Assembly (NCBI GenBank): GCA_964528645.1
Contig: CAZGSR010000021.1
Location: forward strand, 1-50,656
Direction: 5' to 3'
DNA: 50,656 nucleotides
DNA from: UBA5734 sp964528645
Lineage (GTDB): Bacteria > Bacillota > Clostridia > Saccharofermentanales > UBA5734
Part shown: positions 1-8,595 of the stretch, in pieces
How positions within the stretch are numbered: position 1 is the first letter of the stretch
Layout: the number at the start of each line of letters is the position of its first letter
Translations under genes and position numbers: made by a program
Notes under the pieces: model-generated
Told to the model about the DNA's origin: nothing
What the model saw: the letters and a program-made list of their open reading frames with translations, nothing else
Databases searched by the model: none

Positions 1-68
1 CTGCCAAATCAGGGAGTAGCGCCAGAAAAACCTGCTTTAATCAGCGGTTCCCTAGCTTCAAAAATGGT

Positions 69-101
69 GCCTGGCACGGCTTTAGAAGCTGTGCCAGGCA
101 T
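69..101. repeat. REP-like hairpin
   Basis: Arms at 69-83 and 87-101 are complementary over 15 positions with one G-T pair, and the core words are TGCCTGGCAC and GTGCCAGGCA. The loop is only three bases. There is no T-run after it, so it looks like a dispersed palindromic repeat rather than a terminator. Confidence 0.55.
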
Positions 102-191
102 TCATATGAGAATATATGCTTTGATAAGACTGGAAAACACTGAGGCTGTAGTCTTGTAAGGTTTTCAAGGATTACATTACAGATTTATCGC

Positions 192-285
192 CCTGGCACA
201 GATGCCGGCAAGTGGATCCGGCACGACCGCAGACCTGGCACAGATGCCGGCAAGTGGATCCGGTATGACCGCGAACCCGGCACGG
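192..285. repeat. 42-bp tandem repeat, about 2.2 copies
   Basis: The unit starting CCTGGCACAGATGCCGGC runs 192-233 and recurs at 234-275 with a few changes near its end. A third copy begins at 276 and decays. There are no unique spacers, so it is not CRISPR. The word TGGCAC is shared with the hairpin at 69-101. Confidence 0.75.
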
Positions 286-305
286 CCACTTCCAACTTTC
301 AGACG

Positions 306-353
306 AAAAAAGAGCCGTCGCATCATTCAAACTCTATGCGACAGGTCCTTTTT
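306..353. terminator. bidirectional rho-independent terminator
   Basis: Positions 306-323 pair with 336-353 over 18 positions with one mismatch and two G-U pairs. An A-run forms the left edge and a T-run the right edge, so the stem ends in a U-tract on either strand. It lies about 80 bases beyond the stop of the minus-strand kinase operon and would end that transcript. Confidence 0.75.
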
Positions 354-433
354 CCTGGCCAACGGACCTTAATTCATCAGCTGCCTGCGGATCTAGTGGT
401 TTAAAGGGCTGCAGGCGCCCAGCTCATACCAAA

Positions 434-1918
434 TCAAGACTCCCAGAATGGCTGGATCCAAGTTGAGAGATTTTTGAAAACAGGATACAACCTGGCATAA
501 GTTGCCTGTTTGGCCAGGTCCGGTGCGAAGCTGACTTGAGACTGGGGTTTGAGCCAGTCGTAGTCGCGGGTGTAGCCGAGGGCGTGGGCCATCATGTTGG
601 CCAGGCCGAGCAGGCCTAGCTCGGCATAGTCCGGCCGGACGATGGTTTTGCCCAGGCAATCCGAGACCATCTGGCAGAGGGCGCTGCTGCGCGCTGCTCC
701 ACCACCGACTGAGATCAGGGACTCGATGGGGGGCAGGCTTTCATAGCAGTCCAGCATGGAAAAGACGATCCCTTCGTAGGCGGCACGGGCCAGGTGCCCG
801 CGGGTATGATGGGCTGTGATGCCAAAATAGCCACCACTGGCATAGGGGTTGTTGAAGGGTGCCCGCTCCCCGAACAGGTAGGGATGGAAGAAGAGGCGTT
901 CACTGCCAACCGGGATCGCATTCAACCAGGCCTCGATCTGTTCATAAGGCTCGTTGCCCAGGATTTCCTGGCGCACCCAGTCCAGGGCTGAGGTACCGCT
1001 GGAGGTGGCCATGAAGCGCAGGACATTACCTTCGGACACATGGGACAAAGCGCCGCCGCTGAGGAAGGGCTCGTTGATGGCTTTTTCGGCGATGACGGTT
1101 TCGTTGCAGATTGTGGTGCCGAGGATCGAGCAGGCGTCACCGGGTTTGACGACCCCGAGGCCAAGGGCGACTGCAGCGACATCGATGGAGCCGGCGATGA
1201 CGGGGATCCCGGGCGGCAGTCCGGTTTGACTGGATGCCTGTGCAGTCGTATGGCCGATGATCGAGCATGACGGCAGGGGTTCGGGGAATTTCCCGCGTTC
1301 GTGTTCCAGGTTGAGCGCGGCAATCAGCTCGTCGACAAAGACCCGCTTGCGAACGTCCATCAGGGCAATCGAAACATCAGAAAAGTCCGAGACCAGCTCC
1401 CCGGTCAGCTTGAAATTGAGCCAGTCTTTGCAATGGACAATCTTGTGGGTCTGGGCGACCCGGTCTGGCTGGCTGGCCTTTTGCCACATCAGGATCATGG
1501 GCATCGAGCCGGGAAAGAGGGGGGTTACGAAGTTGTCACGGCACAGTTGGTCAATCGTATCATTGGCGCGGATGACCAGGGATTTGGCCCGGGTGACGTT
1601 CCAGAGAATGGCTGGACCAGCCGGTTCGCCGTCCGCTGTCACCGGCCAATAGCCGTCCCCCTGGCCAGCAACACCGATCGCCAGGACAGCTGAGATTTTA
1701 TCAGGATGCCGGTCTGCAAGATCGCGCAGGACAAAACTGACTTTGTCCCAGAGTCCGGCCATGTCGATTTCCGACCAGCCGGCCTTGTGGTGGCGGACAT
1801 CGACATCGCAACTGGACAGAGCAACCAATGCGCCGTCGAGGCCGATCAGACCCGCCTTGATCCGGGTGGTACCGGCATCAATGCCGAGAAAATAGCCATC
1901 CCTGGCTGTGTTAATCAT
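434..1918 (-). CDS. FGGY-family polyol/pentulose kinase (EryA/LyxK-like)
   Basis: A 494-residue FGGY carbohydrate kinase that would phosphorylate a ketose or polyol with ATP in the cytoplasm. The N-terminal phosphate-binding motif GIDAGTTRIKAGL, the loop GQGDGYW, the segment HCKDWLNFKLTGE and the C-terminal GGGAARS motif are all visible, and the length is normal. GQGDG and HCKDWL resemble erythritol kinase EryA as I recall it, while the overall layout also fits L-xylulokinase. The longer upstream frame is rejected because ATG at 1918 has GAGGAAATCATC in front and lies 16 bases after the epimerase stop. It is the last gene of a three-gene minus-strand operon with an epimerase and a second kinase. 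The substrate cannot be set from sequence alone. Confidence 0.85.
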   Translation of the reverse strand: MINTARDGYFLGIDAGTTRIKAGLIGLDGALVALSSCDVDVRHHKAGWSEIDMAGLWDKVSFVLRDLADRHPDKISAVLAIGVAGQGDGYWPVTADGEPAGPAILWNVTRAKSLVIRANDTIDQLCRDNFVTPLFPGSMPMILMWQKASQPDRVAQTHKIVHCKDWLNFKLTGELVSDFSDVSIALMDVRKRVFVDELIAALNLEHERGKFPEPLPSCSIIGHTTAQASSQTGLPPGIPVIAGSIDVAAVALGLGVVKPGDACSILGTTICNETVIAEKAINEPFLSGGALSHVSEGNVLRFMATSSGTSALDWVRQEILGNEPYEQIEAWLNAIPVGSERLFFHPYLFGERAPFNNPYASGGYFGITAHHTRGHLARAAYEGIVFSMLDCYESLPPIESLISVGGGAARSSALCQMVSDCLGKTIVRPDYAELGLLGLANMMAHALGYTRDYDWLKPQSQVSFAPDLAKQATYARLYPVFKNLSTWIQPFWES

Positions 1919-1934
1919 GATGATTTCCTCGCAT

Positions 1935-2786
1935 TCATGGAGATTCAGGGAAATGGGCACGCAAAAACTGTGATGCCTGTTGCAGATTGGAAAGCCAATT
2001 GTTCTCGCCAAGGTACCAGAACTCCGAGGTGAAGCGGCGCACGCCCAGTGCAAGGGCGGCCTGGATGATCCGGGTGAAGTCGACATGGCCTGTGCCATAG
2101 GGGATTTCACGGAATTTGCCTGGTACGGTTTCTTTCAAATGCAGGGCGGCCAAGTGGCCACGACCGGATGCCAGGTCAGAGAGGGCGTCATGGCCCTCGG
2201 ATAGCGCTGCATTGGTCAGGTTGCCGGAATCAGGATAGACCTGCAGATAGGGCGACTGGATCCGGTCGACGTAGGCCATCGCTTTGCCGACCGTGTTCAT
2301 GAAGGCTGTTTCCATGGTTTCAAAAGCCAGGATGACACCCGCCTGGCTGGCCAGGTTGACGCTTTGATGCAGGTTCTCGGCAAACCACTGCCGCGTGGAA
2401 TCGTTCGATGGATCATAATAGGTATCGTATCCGGCCAGCTGGATGATCCGGATTCCCAGGTCCACCGACAGGTCGATCGCCTGGCGCATGATCCGAAGAC
2501 TGCGCTGGCGTGTGCTGGCATCGGGACTGCCCAGCGGATAGGCTCGATGGCCGGAGAGGCACATCGTTTCCAGACGGATGCCAGTCTGCTCCATGTCGCG
2601 GCAGAGACGGTCCCGTTCCGGCAAAGACCAGTCTAGCCGACTCAGGCGCTGGTCTGTCTCATCGATGCTGAGTTCGATGAAATCAAATTGCGCCAAGCGG
2701 GCAGCTTCCATCATTTCGACAAACGACAATTGGGACGGCATGGCCTTTTCATAGAGTCCGAGGCGGTACCAGGGAATGACTTGCAT
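1935..2786 (-). CDS. ulaE: L-ribulose-5-phosphate 3-epimerase (UlaE/SgbU type)
   Basis: A 283-residue TIM-barrel epimerase that interconverts L-xylulose 5-phosphate and L-ribulose 5-phosphate. The match to E. coli UlaE is easy to read: GLYEKAMP at the start, FDFIELSIDETDQRLSRLDW, MCLSGHRAYPLGS, IRIIQLAGYDTYYD, YPDSGNLTN and the HLKETVPGKF segment. ATG at 2786 follows AAGGAAGG at slightly long spacing and matches the family N-terminus. The alternative ATGATG at 2813/2810 would overlap the end of the upstream kinase. It lies between two FGGY kinases. Its product is the substrate of AraD, which is encoded in this window at 29982-30683, so the route could end in D-xylulose 5-phosphate. Confidence 0.9.
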   Translation of the reverse strand: MQVIPWYRLGLYEKAMPSQLSFVEMMEAARLAQFDFIELSIDETDQRLSRLDWSLPERDRLCRDMEQTGIRLETMCLSGHRAYPLGSPDASTRQRSLRIMRQAIDLSVDLGIRIIQLAGYDTYYDPSNDSTRQWFAENLHQSVNLASQAGVILAFETMETAFMNTVGKAMAYVDRIQSPYLQVYPDSGNLTNAALSEGHDALSDLASGRGHLAALHLKETVPGKFREIPYGTGHVDFTRIIQAALALGVRRFTSEFWYLGENNWLSNLQQASQFLRAHFPESP

Positions 2787-2814
2787 GTGATCAGGTGTCC
2801 TTCCTTGCATCATT

Positions 2815-4329
2815 TCAGGCGAGCCTGTTCCAGGCTGGATTCAGCGCGTCGCGGAAGGTGCAGTAGGATTCATACTTTTTCTGATAGACGGCTGCACGGG
2901 CTGGATCTGGCAGGATCGTATCTGCCAGGTGGACCATGGCCTGGGCAGCCTGGCTATAATCTGTAAAATGACCCGTGGCGACTGCAGCAGCCATGGCAGC
3001 CCCGAGGGCGCCCAGCTCCTCGGTGGCAATGATTTCGATTGGCACTTGCAGGACGTCAGCGAACATCTGGACCCAGACTCGGGAGCGCACAGCACCGCCA
3101 GCCATTCGGATCGCCTGCGGTGGCTTGCGGGCGGCCAGTAGCTTATCAATGTGGCTGCGGTGGGAGAAGGCCACGCCTTCATAGACGGCGCGCAGGACAT
3201 GGGCGTTCTGGTGATAATTGGTCAGGCCGATCAGGGCGCCTTGGGCCAGGGGATGGTCATTCGAGCCATAGAGGAAAGGCAGGAAGACGGTGTCTGATGA
3301 CGCCGGATCGACGGAATCAACCAGTTGGTCGACATAGTCATACAGGCGGACGCCTTCCGGCATGGTGGCAAATTTTCCATGATGCAGCATGCGGTCGACG
3401 AACCATTCCAGATTGCCAGCCGAGGTGGCACTGCATTCTTCGATTAGATAATAACCAGGAATGGCGTAGAGGGAATTCATCGCAATCGGCCCGTGGAGAA
3501 CGGGCTGGCTGGCGATGTATTCATTGATACTCCATGTCCCAGCGATGGTGCAGAGGCGCTCGGGATCGGTGATGTCCATGGCAATGGCGCAGGCGTCGAT
3601 GTCGAACATACCGCCTGCCACAGGTGTACCGGCGCGAAGGCCGGTCAGCTGGGCGGCCTCTTCGCTGACCTGGCCGCAGGGGTCGCTCGACCAGCGCAAG
3701 GGTGGCAGCGCATCATGCACTTCAGGGATGCCAAGTGTTTCGAGAATGGACCGGTCATAGTCTTGGGCCAGAATGTCCATCAGGCTGGTGCCGGACATGT
3801 CACTCATCTCGGCATAGGCCTCGCCGGTCAGCCGGAAACGCAGGTAGTCCTTGATCGAGAAAATCCACTGGATCCGCTCGTAGTGCTCGGGTTCGTGGTC
3901 TTTGCGCCAGCGCAGGAGAGCCGCCTGCTGGCAGGCGATCAGCTTCTGGCAGGTTTTGGGATAGATTGCGGCTGCCGTGCCGTCGCTGGCCCAGCTTTCG
4001 GCATATTGCCAGGCCCGGTTGTCGGTGGAGACAATGCCAGGACCGGCGGGACGGCCATCCTTGCCCCAGGCGTACAAGCCTTTGCCATGGCCGGCCAGGG
4101 CGACGCCTGAAATATGATCCGGGCTGACCCCTGACTTTTCCAGGACTTCCCGGACCACAGCGATATTAGCCTGCCACAAGTCTTCCATGTCGCGTTCTGT
4201 AAAGCCCGGCTGGGGTGTGAGGACCGATGATTTTCTGGAAGCAACAGCTATTTGCTGGCCATCCAGTGCGAAGAGTGCGGCTTTGGATACCGTACCGCCA
4301 TTATCAATTCCCATAACATAGTGTGTCAT
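2815..4329 (-). CDS. lyxK: L-xylulokinase-like FGGY kinase
   Basis: A 504-residue FGGY kinase, first gene of the minus-strand operon. MGIDNGGTVSKAALF, LTPQPGFTERDMEDLW, GVALAGHGKGLYAWGKDG, FLPFLYGSN, YEGVAFSHRSHIDKL and ILPDPARAAVYQKKYESY follow E. coli LyxK closely. Such enzymes make L-xylulose 5-phosphate with ATP. The start at 4329 has GGAGGAACTGCG before it and gives the family N-terminus, whereas the open frame to 4476 adds 49 unrelated residues. Together with the UlaE-type epimerase it gives a coherent L-xylulose (or 3-keto-L-gulonate-like) assimilation step. No transporter is adjacent. The relation to 3-keto-L-gulonate kinases leaves the exact substrate open. Confidence 0.85.
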   Translation of the reverse strand: MTHYVMGIDNGGTVSKAALFALDGQQIAVASRKSSVLTPQPGFTERDMEDLWQANIAVVREVLEKSGVSPDHISGVALAGHGKGLYAWGKDGRPAGPGIVSTDNRAWQYAESWASDGTAAAIYPKTCQKLIACQQAALLRWRKDHEPEHYERIQWIFSIKDYLRFRLTGEAYAEMSDMSGTSLMDILAQDYDRSILETLGIPEVHDALPPLRWSSDPCGQVSEEAAQLTGLRAGTPVAGGMFDIDACAIAMDITDPERLCTIAGTWSINEYIASQPVLHGPIAMNSLYAIPGYYLIEECSATSAGNLEWFVDRMLHHGKFATMPEGVRLYDYVDQLVDSVDPASSDTVFLPFLYGSNDHPLAQGALIGLTNYHQNAHVLRAVYEGVAFSHRSHIDKLLAARKPPQAIRMAGGAVRSRVWVQMFADVLQVPIEIIATEELGALGAAMAAAVATGHFTDYSQAAQAMVHLADTILPDPARAAVYQKKYESYCTFRDALNPAWNRLA

Positions 4330-4529
4330 CGCAGTTCCTCCGCAATCTGTGTCGATCAACCTGATGGTGCAGTCTTCATAAAGATTATTGTGCGAATTGC
4401 CAGTCATTTCCATATGAAAGCATTTGGTTTTTATGAAAATATTTTGATCAAGCATCAAAAGATCCTTGATTGTCAAAAGAAAAGATGACGGTTACGCTTG
4501 GTGCAAGCAACGAATCAAGGAGAATTCCC

Positions 4530-4925
4530 ATGAATGAATCAGATAGAAACATCGCCAAAACATCGAGGCCTGTGCGCCAGACCGCCCTGTTGCTCTTGGG
4601 TTGCTTTTTCGCGGCTTCGCTCCCCTGGGCTTTTATTCTGATCATACCAGGTGCAGCTCGCTTTTACCTCTTGCAGCCCATCCCGCTGATGTTTATCACT
4701 TACCCGGCCATCTACACCGTGGCCGGATTCCTGGCCAAAACATGGGCCATCCGCCCAGTTGTGGCCTTGCTGCTGCTTTTTTTAGCTTTTGCACTCGTCG
4801 TCAGCCAGACGATTGCCTGGGCAGCAGTCTCCTATTTTGGCTTCTACCTGGTATTTTTCCTGATTGGCTCAGGTGTCAAGGGTCTGCTGGCAACACGCAA
4901 GAGTAAACAGGCACGACCAGAATGA
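4530..4925 (+). CDS. small integral membrane protein, unknown
   Basis: A 131-residue protein with about four hydrophobic segments (roughly residues 20-45, 48-68, 73-92 and 96-118), a polar N-terminus and a basic C-terminal tail (RKSKQ). I do not recognise the family. The size and topology resemble small MptD/ECF-like or DUF-type membrane proteins, but no motif proves this. The start at 4530 follows AAGGAGAATTCCC, and the frame before it lacks such a site. It is divergent from the kinase operon and stands alone before the tetritol operon. Confidence 0.7.
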   Translation: MNESDRNIAKTSRPVRQTALLLLGCFFAASLPWAFILIIPGAARFYLLQPIPLMFITYPAIYTVAGFLAKTWAIRPVVALLLLFLAFALVVSQTIAWAAVSYFGFYLVFFLIGSGVKGLLATRKSKQARPE

Positions 4926-5260
4926 TCCTGAGAGCTTGCTGAACCGCTTCATGGCCATCCGGGACAGGTTTCCCAGGGTGGCCATTGTCATTTTGACGGA
5001 TGATGAGGAGAGTTCAATCAATTATCGTTACAACATGCATAAGAAATATTTTTTAAAAAATCAAAACATATTTGCAAAAGGGCTTAATAATTCCAAAGAC
5101 GTGGTAAAAGATTTTTCGGAAAACCGAAACAGGATCGATTTTGACCTTGTGCAAACTGTTCTATGATGGCGTCATGAAAGTTTGCTTGTTGTGCAGAACC
5201 GACAAACACCGGTTAGAGGTTTGAGCAAAAAGCGAACCAAAATAATCAGGAGGATTAGAA
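4926..5260. other. intergenic region with operator-like palindrome
   Basis: The first 90 bases look codon-like and could encode a stretch resembling part of a response-regulator receiver (PRVAIVILTDDEE), but there is no start, domain or length to call a gene. After about 5030 the sequence becomes AT-rich. A perfect inverted repeat at 5114-5129 and a weak promoter at 5141-5167 precede the binding-protein gene. Confidence 0.5.
5114..5129. promoter_or_regulatory. inverted repeat, probable repressor operator
   Basis: TTTCGG and CCGAAA are perfect 6-bp arms around AAAA. The site ends about 12 bases before a possible -35 (TTGACC, 5141-5146) paired with TATGAT (5162-5167) at a short 15-bp spacing. 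CGAAA half-sites are typical of DeoR-family operators. Which regulator binds is unknown. Confidence 0.45.
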
Positions 5261-6709
5261 ATGAAGAGACACTGGCAAAAGATCATCACCCTGACTCTGG
5301 CTATTGCCATGATCCTGTCCCTGGCCGCTTGTGGTGGCAGCACCGCAACGACAGCAGCTCCAGCCGCAACAACGACGGCAGCAGCTGCCGGTGGCGGTGA
5401 GACCAGCGCTGCAGCCGCCGGTTTTGACTGGAAACAGCAAGACGGCAGCAAACTCCGCGTCATGTTCAACCAGCATCCTTACGCTGAAGCCATCATCCAG
5501 AAAATTCCTGATTTCACCGCTCTGACGGGCATCGAAGTTGAATACTCGCTGACTCCGGAAGAAAACTACTTTGACAAAGTCACCACCGCCCTGAACAGCA
5601 AGTCAGGCGATCCGGATATCTTCATGACCGGTGCTTACCAGGTCTGGGAATATGCCCCGGCCGGTTATGTCGAAGATCTCTCCACCTACATCAATGACGC
5701 AGGAAAAACCTCCCCGGACTATGACTTTGCCGATTTCTATCCGGGCATCGTCGGTTCCCTGCAGTGGGATCTCGTCGCCGGACACAAGACTGGTTCTGGT
5801 CCGCAGTGGGCTCTGCCGCTCGGCTTTGAAATGTATTCTCTCGCCTACAACAAGACAGTCTTTGCTGACTTGGGCCTGACTCCGCCCAAGACCATGGCAG
5901 AACTCAAAGCCCTGCTGCCGAAGCTCAAAGAGTTCAATGGCCCTGGCTCCTACGCTCTGGCCATCCGCGGCAGCCGCAACTGGGCTACCATCCATCCTGG
6001 CTACATGACCACTTATGCTTCCTATGGTGCTCAGGACTTCGTTGTCGAAGGCAACAAGCTCGTCTCCAAAGTCAATTCTCCTGAAGCCGTCGCCATGACC
6101 GATGAATGGGTCCAGATGATCAAAGACGGTGGTGCACCGTCCTGGTCAAGCTACACCTGGTACCAGGCTGGTGCCGACCTTGGCGCAGGCAAGGCCGCCA
6201 TGCTCTATGATGCTGACTGCAATGGCTATTTCCAGAATGTCGAAGGCGCTTCCCAGGAAGCTGGCGACATCGCCTGGATTCCCGCTCCGCTGCCAGAAGG
6301 CAAGTCTGACATCTACTCCAACATGTGGACCTGGGCCATCGCCATGAACTCCAGCTCCAAGAACAAAGACGCAGCCTGGCTGTTCATGCAGTACTTCACC
6401 AGCAAGGAATACACCCAGTGGGCATCTGTCAACGCCAAAGTGGTCGACCCCGCCCGCAAATCCGTCTTTGAATCCGCTGAATTCCAGGCTGTTCTGGACA
6501 AAGCTGAAGGCTTCGCCGCCACCTTTGACGCCCAGATCGCCAACACCGGCATCCAGTTCACACCTCAGCCGCACTTCTTTGAAACCACAACCGAATGGGC
6601 TGCTACGCTCCAGGACATCGTTGGTGGCAAGTACAAATCCACCCAGGAAGCCATGGATGCTCTGAAGAAAAAGATGGACGAAATCGTCAGCGACGTCGAA
6701 GTCGGCTAA
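5261..6709 (+). CDS. ABC transporter sugar/polyol-binding lipoprotein
   Basis: A 482-residue family-1 extracellular solute-binding protein. It begins with a lipoprotein signal (MKRHWQK, a hydrophobic stretch, then LAAC with the lipidated Cys at 24) and an Ala/Thr/Gly-rich linker to about residue 50. The mature domain has the type I binding-protein layout (DPDIFMTG, LPLGFEMYSLAYNK, AMLYDADCNGYF, WTWAIAMN). AGGAGG precedes the start. It is the first gene of a long plus-strand operon with two permeases, two ATPases, a polyol dehydrogenase and DhaKL, so its ligand is probably a short polyol or ketose. The ligand is inferred from context, not from binding-site residues. Confidence 0.9.
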   Translation: MKRHWQKIITLTLAIAMILSLAACGGSTATTAAPAATTTAAAAGGGETSAAAAGFDWKQQDGSKLRVMFNQHPYAEAIIQKIPDFTALTGIEVEYSLTPEENYFDKVTTALNSKSGDPDIFMTGAYQVWEYAPAGYVEDLSTYINDAGKTSPDYDFADFYPGIVGSLQWDLVAGHKTGSGPQWALPLGFEMYSLAYNKTVFADLGLTPPKTMAELKALLPKLKEFNGPGSYALAIRGSRNWATIHPGYMTTYASYGAQDFVVEGNKLVSKVNSPEAVAMTDEWVQMIKDGGAPSWSSYTWYQAGADLGAGKAAMLYDADCNGYFQNVEGASQEAGDIAWIPAPLPEGKSDIYSNMWTWAIAMNSSSKNKDAAWLFMQYFTSKEYTQWASVNAKVVDPARKSVFESAEFQAVLDKAEGFAATFDAQIANTGIQFTPQPHFFETTTEWAATLQDIVGGKYKSTQEAMDALKKKMDEIVSDVEVG

Positions 6710-6802
6710 ACAACCTTCAAGGCAGCTATCCACTCTTCTTCACTGAGGGGACAGGGGCTTCCATCCCTGTCCCCTCTTCTAACAACAGGGGGTACCAATA
6801 CC

Positions 6803-7744
6803 GTGGCCAAAACAAAACCAGTCGCAGCGGAGGTCGCCCAGGATAACAGCTTGTACAACAAGAAACCCTGGCTGACCCGCGTCCGTCCCTACCTGATCAT
6901 CGCACCATCGCTCTTGATCACCATCGGCATTCTCGTGCCATTCGTCTCCGCCATTTTCTACTCACTGACCAATTACTCATTCCGTTCGCCCAACTGGAAA
7001 TTCATCGGGCTGGACAACTGGTTCAATGCCCTGACTTCGCCGGAATACTGGCATGCCATCTGGGTCACCATCCAATACGCGGCAGCAACCACGATCTCTG
7101 AGATGCTGCTAGGCCTCGGCATCGCCATCCTTCTGTCTCGTGAAACCCGCTTTACCAAGATTCTGCGCGTGGTCCTGATCTTCCCACTGATGATTGCTCC
7201 AGTCATCGCGACGCTGATCTGGCAGCTGATGACCAACAACTCCGTCGGCATCATCGAGAAATTTCTCAACTTGTTCAATATTTACAACTTCACCTGGTCC
7301 TCATCGCCTAAAACAGCCCTGTTCACAGCCGCTCTGATTGACTTCTGGGTTTATGCTCCATTTGTCATCGTCCTGATCCTGGCCGGCATCCAGTCCCTGC
7401 CCAAATCTCCGTTCGAAGCCTCGCGCATTGACGGTGGCTCGGCCTGGTTCACCTTCAAGAATTTGACCTTGCCCATGCTCAAGCCGTTCCTCTACATCGC
7501 CCTGATCTTCCGCCTGATGGCGGCGATGCAGGAATTCGCGATCATTTTCGCCCTGACCAAAGGTGGACCTGGCGATACTTTAATGAATTTATCTGTCACG
7601 GCCTACAACACCGGCTTCGCCTTCATGAAATTTGGCAAGTCGCTGCCCTACATCCTGACCCTCTGGCTGATCATCAACATCATCAGCAAACGGCTGGTTG
7701 CAAACTGGCAGAAGGTCATGAAACAAGCCAGTGGCAACAGCTAG
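6803..7744 (+). CDS. ABC permease, MalF/UgpA type
   Basis: A 313-residue inner-membrane permease with about six transmembrane segments. The coupling (EAA) motif is EASRIDGGSAWFTFKNLTLP near residues 210-230, and FALTKGGPGD is the usual C-terminal signature of MalF-type subunits. It starts with GTG at 6803 after an AGGGGG ribosome site. It pairs with the next gene and follows the binding protein by about 90 bases. Confidence 0.9.
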   Translation: MAKTKPVAAEVAQDNSLYNKKPWLTRVRPYLIIAPSLLITIGILVPFVSAIFYSLTNYSFRSPNWKFIGLDNWFNALTSPEYWHAIWVTIQYAAATTISEMLLGLGIAILLSRETRFTKILRVVLIFPLMIAPVIATLIWQLMTNNSVGIIEKFLNLFNIYNFTWSSSPKTALFTAALIDFWVYAPFVIVLILAGIQSLPKSPFEASRIDGGSAWFTFKNLTLPMLKPFLYIALIFRLMAAMQEFAIIFALTKGGPGDTLMNLSVTAYNTGFAFMKFGKSLPYILTLWLIINIISKRLVANWQKVMKQASGNS

Positions 7745-7756
7745 GGGGAATGAAGC

Positions 7757-8584
7757 ATGTTTTCAGAAAACCAGTCCTTACTCTCACGCCTGATCCAGAA
7801 TCTGCTCCTGATCATCTACTCAATTTTTGCCCTGTTTCCGCTGTTCTGGATGGCTCTGATCACGTTTAAAAGCGACCTGCAGATGTTCAACACGACGTTT
7901 TTCTTCACCCCGACGCTGGAGAACTACAAGGCCGTCCTGATCGGAACCGATTACATCAAGACCTTTATCGACAACGTGATTGTCAGCGGTGGTGCCGTCC
8001 TCGTCTCGGTCCTCGCGGGTGTCCCAGCCGCATACGCGCTGGCCCGCTTCAACTTCAAATACAAGGAAGACCTGGCCTTCACGATCTTGTCGTTTAAATT
8101 TGCCCCGGAAATCCTGGTCATCCTGCCCCTGTTCATGATCTACCAGAAATTGCACCTGTATGACACCTACCTCGGCCTGATCTGGGTCTACCAGCTGATC
8201 ACCATGCCGCTTCTGATCTGGGTGGTCCGTGGCTATTTCGAAGATATCTCGGTCGAAGTCGAACAAGCCGCCGAGCTTGACGGCTATCCCTGGTATTCCG
8301 TCTTCTGGAAAATCCTGCTGCCCCTGATCAAGCCCGGCCTGGTCGCCTCAGCTCTCCTGGCTTTCATCTTCGCCTGGAACAGCTTCACCTTCTCCCTGCA
8401 GTTGTCTGGCTTCAATATCCAGACCGTCACCGTGGCTTCTCTGCGCTACATCGCCTCTGACACCGTCCATTACGGCCAGATGGCAGTTGCTGCGACGATT
8501 GCCGCCCTGCCGGAAGTCATCCTGGCTCTTTTGATCCAGAAACACCTCGTCCGTGGCCTGAGCTTCGGCGCAGTCAAAGGTTAA
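7757..8584 (+). CDS. ABC permease, MalG/UgpE type
   Basis: A 275-residue permease with about six transmembrane segments. Recognisable MalG-type features are FPLFWMALITFKS near the N-terminus, PAAYALARF, and the EAA loop EQAAELDGYPWYSVFWKILL followed by PLIKPG. It begins 12 bases after the MalF-type partner and is followed 11 bases later by the first ATPase gene. The two permeases should form the heterodimeric channel of the importer. Confidence 0.9.
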   Translation: MFSENQSLLSRLIQNLLLIIYSIFALFPLFWMALITFKSDLQMFNTTFFFTPTLENYKAVLIGTDYIKTFIDNVIVSGGAVLVSVLAGVPAAYALARFNFKYKEDLAFTILSFKFAPEILVILPLFMIYQKLHLYDTYLGLIWVYQLITMPLLIWVVRGYFEDISVEVEQAAELDGYPWYSVFWKILLPLIKPGLVASALLAFIFAWNSFTFSLQLSGFNIQTVTVASLRYIASDTVHYGQMAVAATIAALPEVILALLIQKHLVRGLSFGAVKG

Positions 8585-8595
8585 GGAGTGTCACC

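Larger units (their letters stand above)
1..433. other. gene-free, repeat-rich intergenic region
   Basis: No credible coding frame is seen here. The stretch holds the hairpin at 69-101, the tandem repeat at 192-285 and the terminator at 306-353. The short frame that enters at 393 on the minus strand is antisense or out of frame to the kinase. Confidence 0.6.

Noticed and set aside
192..285. Possible CRISPR array
   Set aside because: The repeats are directly adjacent with no unique spacers, there are only about two copies, and no cas gene is in the window.
4448..4476. Promoter for the LyxK operon (TTGACA on the minus strand)
   Set aside because: The -35 is perfect but the hexamer at the right spacing (GCTTGA) is not a -10, so no promoter is called.
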